Of a DNA stretch of 55,450 nucleotides, positions 1 to 7,557 are shown piece by piece. Source of the stretch: JAFARZ01 sp035651595 (lineage in GTDB: Bacteria > Actinomycetota > Actinomycetes > Streptosporangiales > Streptosporangiaceae); the NCBI GenBank assembly GCA_035651595.1, contig DASRFJ010000245.1, forward strand, positions 1 through 55,450, in the 5' to 3' direction. How positions within the stretch are numbered: the first letter of the stretch is position 1; every line of letters begins with the position of its first letter. The notes beneath the pieces were generated by a model. That model did no database searches, was not told the DNA's origin, and saw only the letters and a program-made list of their open reading frames with translations. Made by a program: the position numbers and the translations under genes.

Positions 1-5
1 TACAG

Positions 6-137
6 GGGGTATGCGGTCTTGTTTGTCCTGCTATGTGGGCCTGCGTTCCGCTGGTTCGCGTGGCTTGTTTCATGATCATGAAGGGTTGTACGTGCTATAG
101 GCCGTAAAATCCTTCGTGATCATGAACTACATACCCC
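6..137. repeat. Nested inverted repeat
   Basis: Outer arms ggggtatg (6-13) and catacccc (130-137) are exact complements. Inner arms at 70-84 and 111-125 match at 14 of 15 positions (tcatgatcatgaagg against ccttcgtgatcatga) around a 26-base spacer. The inner arm contains the palindrome catgatcatg. The region is AT-rich compared with its surroundings. It could be a regulatory site for a gene to the left, a structured RNA, or the remnant of a small mobile element; the sequence alone does not decide. Confidence 0.6.
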
Positions 138-201
138 TAAAAGGTATAGAGATCGTTCACTTATTCGAATGTTCTATCTCTACGCTGGGTGAACAGCTAC
201 C

Positions 202-230
202 GATCCGGGACGGTAAATGTCCGCAATAAT
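202..230. repeat. Half copy of dispersed hairpin (right arm)
   Basis: The stretch ending ggtaaatgtccgcaataat matches the right arm of the full hairpins at 35784 and 47121, with a few changes. No left arm precedes it. A second fragment at 250-276 (cccggaat, then taaatgtccg) matches, in reverse complement, the fragment at 31321-31345. This suggests decay of an older copy. Confidence 0.65.
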
Positions 231-272
231 CCGGCAAGCCCGACCGTGCGCCCGGAATCTGGATAAATGTCC

Positions 273-351
273 GGTTCGCGGCGGGGCGGTTCGTGGTTCG
301 CGGCGAGGGGGTTCGTGGTTCGCGGCGGGGCGGTTCGTGGTTCGCGGCGGG
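273..351. repeat. 22-bp tandem repeat, about 3.6 copies
   Basis: Units at 273-294, 295-316 and 317-338 start ggttcgcggcg; the fourth is cut short after about 13 bases (339-351). Units 1 and 3 are identical and unit 2 differs in a few bases. The array abuts the 3' end of the phosphoesterase gene. It is probably non-coding; no function can be assigned. Confidence 0.8.
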
Positions 352-360
352 CGGGGCGGG

Positions 361-852
361 TCAGGTGACGGGGATGATGGACGCGGACACTAGGCGGGCG
401 TCGTCGACGTGCAGGATGCCGATCGTCCCGGCGGGCTGGCGCCGGCGGTCGGTGGGCGAACCCGGGTTGAAGATGCGGAATCCGGCCGCGGACTCGTCCA
501 GCGGGATGTGCGAGTGGCCGAAAACCACGAGATCCGCCGCGAGGAACCGGCGGCGGAGGCGGGCCAGCCGGCCGCTCGACGGCCCGCTGTCGTGCAGCAT
601 CGCGACGGCGAGGCCGCCGACGTCAAGCGACGCGACCTCCGGTGCGCCCCACGCGGCGACCTCGGGGCGGTCGTTGTTGCCGGTCACCGCTGCAACCGGT
701 GCGTACTGAGCTAGTTCGTCCAGGACTTCGGCGGTGCAGACGTCTCCGGCGTGCAGGATCAGGTCGGCGGCGCGCAGGTACGCCGCCACCCGCGGCGGGC
801 AGGAACGCCATCGCCGGGGCGCGTGCGTATCGGACAAGACCACGACCCGCAT
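361..852 (-). CDS. Metallophosphoesterase, YfcE/MJ0936-like
   Basis: This 163-residue protein is a cytosolic phosphodiesterase-type hydrolase of the calcineurin-like superfamily. The metal-binding signature is complete: SDTH near the N-terminus (Asp8, His10), then HAGDV, GNND, and GHSH followed by NPGSPTDRR. The length fits the YfcE/MJ0936 group of small stand-alone phosphodiesterases. I chose the ATG at 852, giving MRVVVLSDTH, because the longer in-frame extension to 1206 is low-complexity and would overlap the neighbouring small gene. The substrate cannot be predicted. Confidence 0.9.
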   Translation of the reverse strand: MRVVVLSDTHAPRRWRSCPPRVAAYLRAADLILHAGDVCTAEVLDELAQYAPVAAVTGNNDRPEVAAWGAPEVASLDVGGLAVAMLHDSGPSSGRLARLRRRFLAADLVVFGHSHIPLDESAAGFRIFNPGSPTDRRRQPAGTIGILHVDDARLVSASIIPVT

Positions 853-884
853 GCCACCATCCTGCCGCCTCGCAAGCGAACTCT

Positions 885-1124
885 TCAGTCGACGTGGCGC
901 GGATCGTGTTCGTGGATCGTCGGCATGATGGACGTGAGCGCGTCCTGCGCCTCGGCGACGGCTCTTCGCTCTGCGTCCTTGGCCTGCGCCTCGGCCACGA
1001 CGACCGACAGGCGTTCGTTCACGTCGCGCCGGCGCTGGCCTCTCCGGATCGCTTTGAGGGCCCGGTCGCCAAGAAACAGCAATACGACAATCAGGAAAAA
1101 TAGCACAGCTAGCAGCACAGTCAT
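885..1124 (-). CDS. Small single-pass membrane protein
   Basis: This 79-residue protein has a hydrophobic N-terminal helix (residues 3-19, LLAVLFFLIVVLLFLG) followed by a positively charged, Arg/Ala/Glu-rich cytoplasmic tail likely to form a helix. A purine-rich GGAAAG lies about six bases before the ATG. I recognise no family. The small size, clear membrane segment, charge pattern and ribosome-binding site make it a credible gene. It is followed on the same strand by the phosphoesterase 32 bases later, so the two may share a transcript. Confidence 0.65.
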   Translation of the reverse strand: MTVLLAVLFFLIVVLLFLGDRALKAIRRGQRRRDVNERLSVVVAEAQAKDAERRAVAEAQDALTSIMPTIHEHDPRHVD

Positions 1125-1358
1125 GGATAGCTTTCCGTCCCGTCCGGCGAGGATTGTGCTGGTAGTCAGTTAACCTTCCAGCGCACCCGAGATCAAAACG
1201 CGACACATGCCGCGAACACGCGCCAAACCCCGGCGGACAGGGCTTTTTGCCTGCTACGATGCTCGCTCCGGCGTCGAACTGCGCCGGGGCGAGAGGGGAA
1301 GTGGGCCGCCCGGCGGAACGGGTCGGGCGGCCCGAAACCCCCTGGCAGAATTACCAGC

Positions 1359-1829
1359 TCAGCGTCGGGTGCCGAACTGACCGAGCAGCCACCCCGGCCG
1401 CATGAGCGACGCGCCAAGCGCCTCGCACCGCCGCCGCAGCTCGCGGTCCGCGGTCACCACAAGACACTTGCCGGACAGCGCCGACACCACCGCGACGATC
1501 GCGTCGTCGCCCGATCCCGGCCCGGACTCGGCAGCGAGCACCACGCACACCTCGCCGGGAGCGGCCGCCGACACCAACTCAGCGAAATCCTCGACAGCCC
1601 CAGGAGCCCCGGCCCCCTCAATGGCCGCCATCGCACCGCGCGCCGCCCCCTCGAGCACCAGGACAAACCCCGCGGGCATTGCCCCGTGTCCCTCGACGAC
1701 GACACCGTCACCCGCCGCCAGATGCGCCAGATCGGCGTGCAGCCGCACCGCCGCGCCGGCCCGGTCCCGCCACCACCCGTCCGGCCGCGACCCCATCACG
1801 TTCGCCGCGTCCACCACGACCACGACCAC
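1359..1829 (-). CDS. NYN/PIN-like nuclease domain protein
   Basis: The 156-residue protein starts MVVVVVDAANVMGSRPDGWWRDR, the typical opening of actinobacterial NYN (PIN-fold) proteins with the first acidic metal ligand at Asp7. Further acidic residues (GDDAIV near residue 105, and TADRELRRRC) fit a PIN-type active site; members are thought to cut RNA. The ORF ends QFGTRR. It is divergent from sppA, whose start is 61 bases away. Databases often label such proteins NTP pyrophosphohydrolase, which the sequence does not support. RNA target unknown. Confidence 0.75.
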   Translation of the reverse strand: MVVVVVDAANVMGSRPDGWWRDRAGAAVRLHADLAHLAAGDGVVVEGHGAMPAGFVLVLEGAARGAMAAIEGAGAPGAVEDFAELVSAAAPGEVCVVLAAESGPGSGDDAIVAVVSALSGKCLVVTADRELRRRCEALGASLMRPGWLLGQFGTRR

Positions 1830-1890
1830 CCGGACAACCCCCTAATCAGCGACGAATCCGGCACCCGGGAAACGGCCTTAAGCTGGGCGC

Positions 1891-3594
1891 ATGGCAGACG
1901 CGAGGCTCACCGAACAGTTCACCAGGCTGCGCCAGCGCGCAACAGCGCCGCTCATCCTCGAAATCGACCTTACCGACGGTCTCGCCGAACGTCCGGTAAC
2001 CGACCTGCTGTCCGGCGTCATCGCGTTCCGCAAGACCCGCCTCAGCGACGTGCTCGACGGGCTGAAGAAGGCGCGCGACGACGACCGTGTCCGCGCCGTC
2101 GTCGCGAAGGTGGGCGGCGCGCAGGGCATCGGCCTCGCCAAGGCGCAGGAGGTCAGGGACGCGATCGCCAGCTTCCGCGAATCCGGCAAGCTGACCGTCG
2201 CGTGGGCGGAGACGTTCGGCGAGTTCACGCACGGCAACCTGCCGTATTACCTGGCCACCGCGTTCGACAAGATCTACCTCCAGCCGTCCGGGTCGGTCGG
2301 GGTCACCGGCATCGCGATCGAGCAGCTCTTCCTGCACGACGCCCTCGCCAAGGCCGGCATCGACTTCCAGTCCGCCAAACGCCACGAGTACAAGAGCGCC
2401 GCGGACAACCTCACCGAGCGCGGCTTCACCGGCCCGGCCCGCGAGGCCGCCGAGCGGCTGACCGAGTCGGTGACCGAGCAGATCGCCGCGGCCATCGCGG
2501 ACCGCCGCGGCAAGACGGCGGAGCAAGCCAGGGAAATACTGCAGAACGGCCCGTTCCTCGCGCAGCAGGCCAAGGCCGAAGGCCTGGTCGACGAGCTCGG
2601 TTACCGCGACGAGGTCTACTCCGACGTGCGCCGCGCGGCCGGCGAAGACGCGTTCCTGCTGTACATCGCCCGCTACGCGCGCCTCGCCGCGATCACACAG
2701 CGCGCGAAACGCCTCCCCCGCACGACGCACGAGGACTTCGTCGCGCTCATCAACGCGAACGGCCCGATCAAGCACGGCCGCAGCGGCCGCGGACCGATGG
2801 GCGACGGCCCGATGGGCTCGGACACCGTGAGCGCTGCGCTGCGCGCGGCCGGCGAGGACAAGAACGCCAAAGCCGTGCTGCTCCGGGTCAACAGCCCTGG
2901 CGGCTCGTACACCGCGTCCGACACGATCTGGCGCGAGGTGAACCGGGTCCGCGAGCGGGGCAAGCCGGTGATCGTGTCGATGGGCGACGTGGCGGCGTCC
3001 GGCGGGTACTTCATCTCGATGGCCGCTGACGTGATCGTCGCCCTGCCCGGGACGCTGACCGGTTCGATCGGCGTGATCTTCGGCAAGCCGGTGCTCGCCC
3101 AGCTGCTGGACCGGGCGGGCGTCACGACGGACACGGTCGGCGACACCGAGCGGGCCAGGATGTTCTCCGCCACGCACCCGTTCACCGACGACGAGTGGGC
3201 GCGCGTCAACGGCTGGCTCGACGCGATCTACGAGGACTTCACCGCGAAGGTGGCGCAGGGCCGCGGCATGACCGCCGAGCGGGTACACGAGCTGGCCCGC
3301 GGCCGCGTCTGGACCGGCGCGGACGCGAAAGAGCACGGCCTGGTCGACGAGCTCGGCGGGATACACAGAGCGGCCGCCATCGCCCGCGACCGCGGCGGCC
3401 TCGCGGCCGACGCGCCGCTCCGCCCGTTCCCCAGGATCAGCCCGCTCGACCAGCTCCGCCCGCCCGAGTCGAGCGAGGCCCGCCCCGCCGCGGCCGCCCG
3501 CCTCGCCTGGGGCCCGGCGTGGGAGCTGGCCGCCCGCGCCGGCCTGTCGCCGTACGGGCCGCTGACCCTCCCCGGCTCCTGGACGATCAGATAG
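1891..3594 (+). CDS. sppA: Signal peptide peptidase SppA, 67K type
   Basis: A 567-residue serine protease of family S49 with the two-domain architecture of the long (67K) SppA. The catalytic pair is visible: Ser370 in GDVAASGGYF (C-terminal domain) and Lys168 in KRHEYKSAADNLTERGF (N-terminal domain). Other family signatures are RVNSPGGS and LTGSIGVI. SppA degrades residual signal peptides after secretion. There is no hydrophobic N-terminal helix, so membrane anchoring is not evident, unlike the E. coli enzyme. The C-terminal 60 residues are Pro/Ala-rich. No strong ribosome-binding site precedes the ATG, but the product fits the family from its first residues. Confidence 0.9.
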   Translation: MADARLTEQFTRLRQRATAPLILEIDLTDGLAERPVTDLLSGVIAFRKTRLSDVLDGLKKARDDDRVRAVVAKVGGAQGIGLAKAQEVRDAIASFRESGKLTVAWAETFGEFTHGNLPYYLATAFDKIYLQPSGSVGVTGIAIEQLFLHDALAKAGIDFQSAKRHEYKSAADNLTERGFTGPAREAAERLTESVTEQIAAAIADRRGKTAEQAREILQNGPFLAQQAKAEGLVDELGYRDEVYSDVRRAAGEDAFLLYIARYARLAAITQRAKRLPRTTHEDFVALINANGPIKHGRSGRGPMGDGPMGSDTVSAALRAAGEDKNAKAVLLRVNSPGGSYTASDTIWREVNRVRERGKPVIVSMGDVAASGGYFISMAADVIVALPGTLTGSIGVIFGKPVLAQLLDRAGVTTDTVGDTERARMFSATHPFTDDEWARVNGWLDAIYEDFTAKVAQGRGMTAERVHELARGRVWTGADAKEHGLVDELGGIHRAAAIARDRGGLAADAPLRPFPRISPLDQLRPPESSEARPAAAARLAWGPAWELAARAGLSPYGPLTLPGSWTIR

Positions 3595-3595
3595 T

Positions 3596-3616
3596 CATAA
3601 CGACCTAGGTGCTTCC
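3596..3616. repeat. Short dispersed repeat after sppA stop
   Basis: A 21-base sequence beginning cataacgacct and ending gtgcttcc follows the sppA stop. It matches at 19 of 21 positions a sequence placed just after the DUF6104 stop at 35685-35705. In both cases it starts within a few bases of a stop codon. Confidence 0.6.
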
Positions 3617-3619
3617 TCC

Positions 3620-4117
3620 GTGACCCAGCCACCCGACGCGCGGCAGGCGTTCGATGCCTGGGCCGGTGCCGTCACCCTGCTCACGATCGCGGACGGACGG
3701 GACGACATCGGCACCACGGTGAGCGCTTTCTGTCCCGTGTCGGTTGACCCGCCGCTCGTGCTCGTCTCGCTGATGTCGGCCTCGTATCCGGCCGAGGTGC
3801 TCGGCCGCGCCGTCCCGTTCGCGATCACGCTGCTGGCCGCGGACCAGCGCATGCTGGCCGGCCGGTTCGCCGCCGAGGGCCGGCCCGCCGCCCGGCTCAT
3901 GCTCGACGACGTGCCGCACTCGCGGGGCGAGGTGTCCCGCGCGCTGATCCCGTCCGGCGGGCTCGCCGCCCTGGAGTGCGCCGTCGACCAGCGGATCGAG
4001 ACCGGTGACCACCTGCTGGTCGTCGCCCGCGTCACCGCGGTCCCGTACACCACGGACACCGGCTCCCCGCTGATCCGTCACCGCCATGGCTACTCCGGGC
4101 TAGCGCCGCGTGCGTAA
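3620..4117 (+). CDS. Flavin reductase-like domain protein
   Basis: A 165-residue protein of the flavin reductase-like (FMN-binding split barrel) family, which typically reduces FMN or FAD with NAD(P)H for a partner monooxygenase. Visible features are the N-terminal AVTLLTI strand, TTVSAFCPVSVDPPLVLVSL around the flavin site and the C-terminal HRHGYSGL. The start is the GTG at 3620, 25 bases after sppA; no clear ribosome-binding site precedes it. Its 3' end overlaps the convergent hutI gene by 18 bases. No partner monooxygenase is nearby. Confidence 0.8.
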   Translation: MTQPPDARQAFDAWAGAVTLLTIADGRDDIGTTVSAFCPVSVDPPLVLVSLMSASYPAEVLGRAVPFAITLLAADQRMLAGRFAAEGRPAARLMLDDVPHSRGEVSRALIPSGGLAALECAVDQRIETGDHLLVVARVTAVPYTTDTGSPLIRHRHGYSGLAPRA

Positions 4118-5278
4118 TGCGCTGCCGCGGACGAGTTCGCCGCCATGCCAGACGGCGGCGATGAGCGGGACGCCGGGGCGGTAGGCGAGGTAGGCGTGCG
4201 ATGGGGCGTCGAGCAGGATCAGGTCGGCGCGGGCGCCCGGCGTCAGCCGGCCGATGTCGTCGCGGCACAGCGCGCGTGCGCCGCCCGCGGTGGCGGACCA
4301 GACCGCCTCCTCGGTGGTCATCCGCATCTCCCGCACCGCCAGCGCCACGCAGAACGCCATGCTTGAGGTGAACGAGGACCCGGGATTGCAGTCGGTGGCC
4401 AGCGCCACGGTGGCACCCGCGGCGAGCAGCCGGCGGGCGTCCGGGTACGGGTGCCGGGTGGAGAACTCGGCACCGGGCAGCAGCGTGGCCACCATACCGG
4501 CGAAGACGATCGCGTCCACGTCGGCGGCGGTCAGGTACGTGCAGTGGTCGACCGCGACGGCACCAGCCTGCGCGGCCACCTGGATCCCCGGGCCGGGCCC
4601 GAGCTGGTTGGCGTGGATCCGCGCGCCCAGGCCCGCCGCCCGGCCGGCCGCGAGGATGGAGGTCGCCTCCTCCGCGGCGAACGCGCCGTCCTCGCAGAAC
4701 ACGTCGATCCACCGGGCGTGCGGGGCGCAGGCCTTGAGCATCGGGCCGCACACGAGGTCCACGTAGCCCTGCACGTCCGCGGCGAACTCCGGCGGCACCA
4801 CGTGCGCGCCCAGGTAGGTCACTTCGGAGGTCACCTCGGCGGCCAAGGCGAGGCCGCGCTCCTCGTCGGTTACCGTGAGCCCGTAGCCTGACTTGCACTC
4901 GAACGTGGTGGTCCCCTGGCTGAGCATCTCGTCCGCCAGCCGGCGCAGGTTGGCGCGCAGCGCCGCGTCGGACGCCGCCCGCGTGGCCTTCACCGTGGTC
5001 AGGATCCCGCCGGCCGCGTAGGGCCGGCCCGCCATCCGCGCCGCGAACTCGGCGCTCCGCTCCCCGCCGAAGACCAGGTGCGCGTGGGAGTCGACGAAAC
5101 CTGGGAGCACGGTCCGGCGGCCGGCGTCCACCAGTACGTCGGCCGCCGGGGCTCGCGACGAGGGTCCGGTCCAGGCCACCCTCCCGTCTTCGACGACGAG
5201 CGCGGCGTTCTCGATCGCATGGAAGCCGTCCTCGTTGGTGACGAGTTCCCCTATCCGGGTGATCAGCGTGGCTGGCAC
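4100..5278 (-). CDS. hutI: Imidazolonepropionase HutI
   Basis: A 392-residue amidohydrolase that opens the ring of 4-imidazolone-5-propionate to N-formimino-glutamate in histidine breakdown. Metal ligands are visible: His65 and His67 (FVDSHAHLVFGG), His222 (HANQLG) and Asp296 (ATDCNPG); His159 (GAHVVP) and the SGYGL motif also fit. The HANQ variant, with Gln where Bacillus has Glu, is typical of actinobacterial HutI as I recall it. The GTG start lies inside the 3' end of the alcohol dehydrogenase gene (16-base overlap), so it is the last gene of a five-gene minus-strand unit. No urocanase (HutU) is present in the window, which leaves its substrate supply unexplained. Confidence 0.88.
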   Translation of the reverse strand: MPATLITRIGELVTNEDGFHAIENAALVVEDGRVAWTGPSSRAPAADVLVDAGRRTVLPGFVDSHAHLVFGGERSAEFAARMAGRPYAAGGILTTVKATRAASDAALRANLRRLADEMLSQGTTTFECKSGYGLTVTDEERGLALAAEVTSEVTYLGAHVVPPEFAADVQGYVDLVCGPMLKACAPHARWIDVFCEDGAFAAEEATSILAAGRAAGLGARIHANQLGPGPGIQVAAQAGAVAVDHCTYLTAADVDAIVFAGMVATLLPGAEFSTRHPYPDARRLLAAGATVALATDCNPGSSFTSSMAFCVALAVREMRMTTEEAVWSATAGGARALCRDDIGRLTPGARADLILLDAPSHAYLAYRPGVPLIAAVWHGGELVRGSALRTRR

Positions 5279-6489
5279 GGCACTAGTTTTCCGTATCGGC
5301 CGGGCAACCCGCGAGCCGACGCGGCTGGCCGCTGGATTGCTGGTAAGCGGGCGGCGAGGATCGCCGTGATGTCTTCGGCGGTGGGCTGGCGCGGGGTGTT
5401 CGCCAGCACCTCGTCGTCGAGCGCGTCGGCGGCGATCCGCGGGTAGTCGTCCTCGGCGACGCCGAAGTCCGCGGGACGAGCGGTGATGCCGACCGTCTCA
5501 CGCAGCGCGGCGACCGCGTCGATCGCGGCGGCGGCGTTGCGTTCGGTGCTCGCGACCGTGTCGCCGACGCCGAGCGCGAACGCGACGTCGGCCGTCCGCT
5601 CGGGGCGGACCGGCAGGTTGTAGCGGAGCACCTCCGGCAGGATCATGGTCAGCGTCACGCCGTGCGCGATGTTCCACCGGCCGCCGAGCGCGTGCCCGAT
5701 CGCGTGGCAGATGCCCAGGCCGGTGTTGGCCATCGCCACGCCGGCCATGTGCGCGGCGAGCAGCATCTGGTGCCTGGCGTCCAGGTCGGCGCCGTCGGCG
5801 CAGGCGCGCGGCAGGTTCGCCGCGATCAACCGGATGACCTGGAGGTCGATGCCGTCCGACCAGGAGTTGGGACGCAGCGACAGGTAGGACTCGAGCGCGT
5901 GGGTGAGCGCGTCCATGCCGGTGGCGGCCGTCACCGACGGCGGCAGGCCGACGGTCAGCGCCGGGTCGCCGATCGCGGCGGCCGGCATCGTGCTGGCGTG
6001 CCCGACGTAGAACTTGCGGTGCGCCGCCGGGTCGGTGACCACGCCGAACGCGTTCGTCTCCGCGCCGGTGCCAGCCGTGGTCGGCACCGCGATGATCGGC
6101 AGCGCGGGTACCGAGAACGCGTTCCGGTAGTCCAGCTCGCGCCCCCGCTGCGGGTTCACCGCGGCGATCGCGATGCCCTTGGCCGCGTCGATCGGCGACC
6201 CGCCGCCCACCGCGACCAGCGCGACCCGCCGGGCGCCCACCTCCGCGACCGCGTCCGCCCCGGCCGCGATGTCGTCGGTGGTCGGGTTCGGATGCACGCC
6301 GCTGAACACGTGCACCGGGATCGCCGCTTCCGCCAGTTCGCGGGCGACGGTGCCGAGCACCGGCGTGGCGGCCAGGCCGGCGTCGGTGACGATCATGGCG
6401 CCGTCGGCGCCGGTGGCCCGGACGGCGCCGGGCAGCTCCTTGATGGCGCCCTCGGCGAAGTGCGCGGCGGGCTTGGGGGCGATCAGCAT
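5263..6489 (-). CDS. Iron-containing alcohol dehydrogenase
   Basis: A 408-residue group III (iron-activated) NAD(P)-dependent alcohol dehydrogenase. The nucleotide-binding motif GGGSPIDAAK is at 95-104. Metal ligands by alignment to FucO are Asp193, His197 (GMDALTHALE), His262 and His276, with catalytic His266 (CHAIGHALGG). An AAGGAG ribosome-binding site precedes the ATG. It overlaps hutI by 16 bases and follows the beta-hydroxyacid dehydrogenase after 20 bases, so all three are probably co-transcribed. Family members act on lactaldehyde, 4-hydroxybutyrate, maleylacetate or simple alcohols; the sequence does not tell which. Confidence 0.88.
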   Translation of the reverse strand: MLIAPKPAAHFAEGAIKELPGAVRATGADGAMIVTDAGLAATPVLGTVARELAEAAIPVHVFSGVHPNPTTDDIAAGADAVAEVGARRVALVAVGGGSPIDAAKGIAIAAVNPQRGRELDYRNAFSVPALPIIAVPTTAGTGAETNAFGVVTDPAAHRKFYVGHASTMPAAAIGDPALTVGLPPSVTAATGMDALTHALESYLSLRPNSWSDGIDLQVIRLIAANLPRACADGADLDARHQMLLAAHMAGVAMANTGLGICHAIGHALGGRWNIAHGVTLTMILPEVLRYNLPVRPERTADVAFALGVGDTVASTERNAAAAIDAVAALRETVGITARPADFGVAEDDYPRIAADALDDEVLANTPRQPTAEDITAILAARLPAIQRPAASARGLPGRYGKLVPCQPR

Positions 6490-6509
6490 GCGGACGGCTC
6501 CTTACAGGC

Positions 6510-7409
6510 TTACAGGCGCAGCGGGGAGCGGGTCAGGTCTTCGTAGAGCTTGACGGGGAGCATCTCCCCGCCGTCGTCGCCGTACTGGGCGCGGGCCCGG
6601 CGGTACACCTGCTCGACCACGGCGCTCAGCTCGGCCGGCACGCCCACCTGGCCGGCCAGGTCCACCGCGAGCCCGAGGTCTTTGCAGGCCAGGGCCAGCG
6701 CGAACGATTCGTCGTAGTCACCGTCGCGCAGCACGGACAGCACGTCGTTCGCCAGGAAGTTGCTGGCCGCTGGGCTGGCCAGCAGGCAGCGGCGGAGCAT
6801 GGCCAGGTCCACGCCCGCCTGGGTGCCGATGCTGAGCACCTCGGCGGTCGCCACCAGGTGCGCGAACCACAGCAGGTTGATCATCAGCTTGACCGTGTAG
6901 CCGGCGCCGTGCCGGCCGGTGTACAGGATGCGCTCCGGGTCGCCCATCGCCTCGAGCACCGGCCGCGCCCGCTGGAACACGTCCTCGTCGCCGCCGACGA
7001 AGATCTGCAGCGTGCCGGCCTTCGCCCCGGCGGCCATCCCGCTCACCGGCGCGTCAAGCACCGCGACGTCCCCGGCCACCGCGCGCTCTGCGCCGCGGAT
7101 CCGGTCGGCGACCGCGGGAGTAGACGTGGACATGTCGATCCACACCGAGCCCGGCGCCATCCCGGACAGCAGCCCGTCCGGTCCGAGCAGCACCTGCTCC
7201 ACGTGCTCGGGCCGCGGCAGCATCGTGATCACCACGTCCCGGCCCGCGCCGGTCTCGCGCGGCGAGGCCGCCCAGCGGGCACCGGCCGCCTCGAGTTCGG
7301 CCGCCGCCTCCCGCCGGATGTCGTGGACGACGAGGTCGTGGCCCGCCGCGAGCACGTTGCGGCTCATCGGCCCGCCCATGTGCCCGAGCCCGATAAATCC
7401 GACTTTCAC
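6510..7409 (-). CDS. Beta-hydroxyacid dehydrogenase (3-hydroxyisobutyrate/tartronate-semialdehyde type)
   Basis: A 299-residue NAD(P)-dependent enzyme of the 3-hydroxyisobutyrate dehydrogenase family. The Rossmann motif GLGHMG is at residues 7-12, the substrate motif DAPVSGMAAGA near 119-129, and the catalytic Lys174 with Asn178 in GYTVKLMINLL. Family members oxidise 3-hydroxyacids or reduce tartronate semialdehyde, succinic semialdehyde or glyoxylate. I chose the GTG at 7409, preceded by GGGAGG, instead of a longer frame that starts in GC-rich repeats; this gives the normal family length. In the same unit lie an enolase-superfamily enzyme upstream and an alcohol dehydrogenase downstream, which suggests work on a small hydroxy- or oxo-acid. 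Confidence 0.85.
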   Translation of the reverse strand: MKVGFIGLGHMGGPMSRNVLAAGHDLVVHDIRREAAAELEAAGARWAASPRETGAGRDVVITMLPRPEHVEQVLLGPDGLLSGMAPGSVWIDMSTSTPAVADRIRGAERAVAGDVAVLDAPVSGMAAGAKAGTLQIFVGGDEDVFQRARPVLEAMGDPERILYTGRHGAGYTVKLMINLLWFAHLVATAEVLSIGTQAGVDLAMLRRCLLASPAASNFLANDVLSVLRDGDYDESFALALACKDLGLAVDLAGQVGVPAELSAVVEQVYRRARAQYGDDGGEMLPVKLYEDLTRSPLRL

Positions 7410-7438
7410 GAAACCTCCCGGGAGTGTCGCGGGGACCG

Positions 7439-7482
7439 GCGAAGGGGACGCGAAGGGGACGCGAAGGGGACGCGAAGGGGAG
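7439..7482. repeat. 11-bp tandem repeat, four copies
   Basis: The unit gcgaaggggac occurs four times head to tail (last copy with one change) just upstream of the hydroxyacid dehydrogenase start and next to a GC-rich hairpin. The spacing of one helical turn is notable, but there is no other evidence for a protein-binding array. Confidence 0.8.
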
Positions 7483-7525
7483 CGTGGCCCCCGGACCCCC
7501 CAAGAGGGGGGCTCGTGGGCCACGC
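7482..7525. terminator. GC-rich hairpin between operon genes
   Basis: Arms gcgtggccc (7482-7490) and gggccacgc (7517-7525) pair exactly, and inside them six C (7496-7501) pair with six G (7506-7511) around aaga. No T-run follows on either strand. It sits in the 148-base gap between the enolase-superfamily gene and the hydroxyacid dehydrogenase and may attenuate or process the transcript. Related C/G-run elements occur near 18375, 20514 and 42943. Confidence 0.55.
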
Positions 7526-7557
7526 ACCCCCCTTTGGAGTGGGGGGCTGGCGGGGGG

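Larger units (their letters stand above)
1..360. other. Gene-free left edge
   Basis: I see no credible gene here. Positions 60-190 are distinctly AT-rich for this genome and hold a nested inverted repeat. A half copy of the dispersed hairpin lies at 202-230, a second related fragment at 250-276, and a tandem 22-bp repeat at 273-351. The plus-strand reading frame that begins at 293 is an antisense shadow of the phosphoesterase and the tandem repeat. Confidence 0.7.

Noticed and set aside
361..1206. Longer start for the phosphoesterase
   Set aside because: The extension lacks family similarity and overlaps the small membrane-protein gene; the ATG at 852 begins exactly at the conserved fold.
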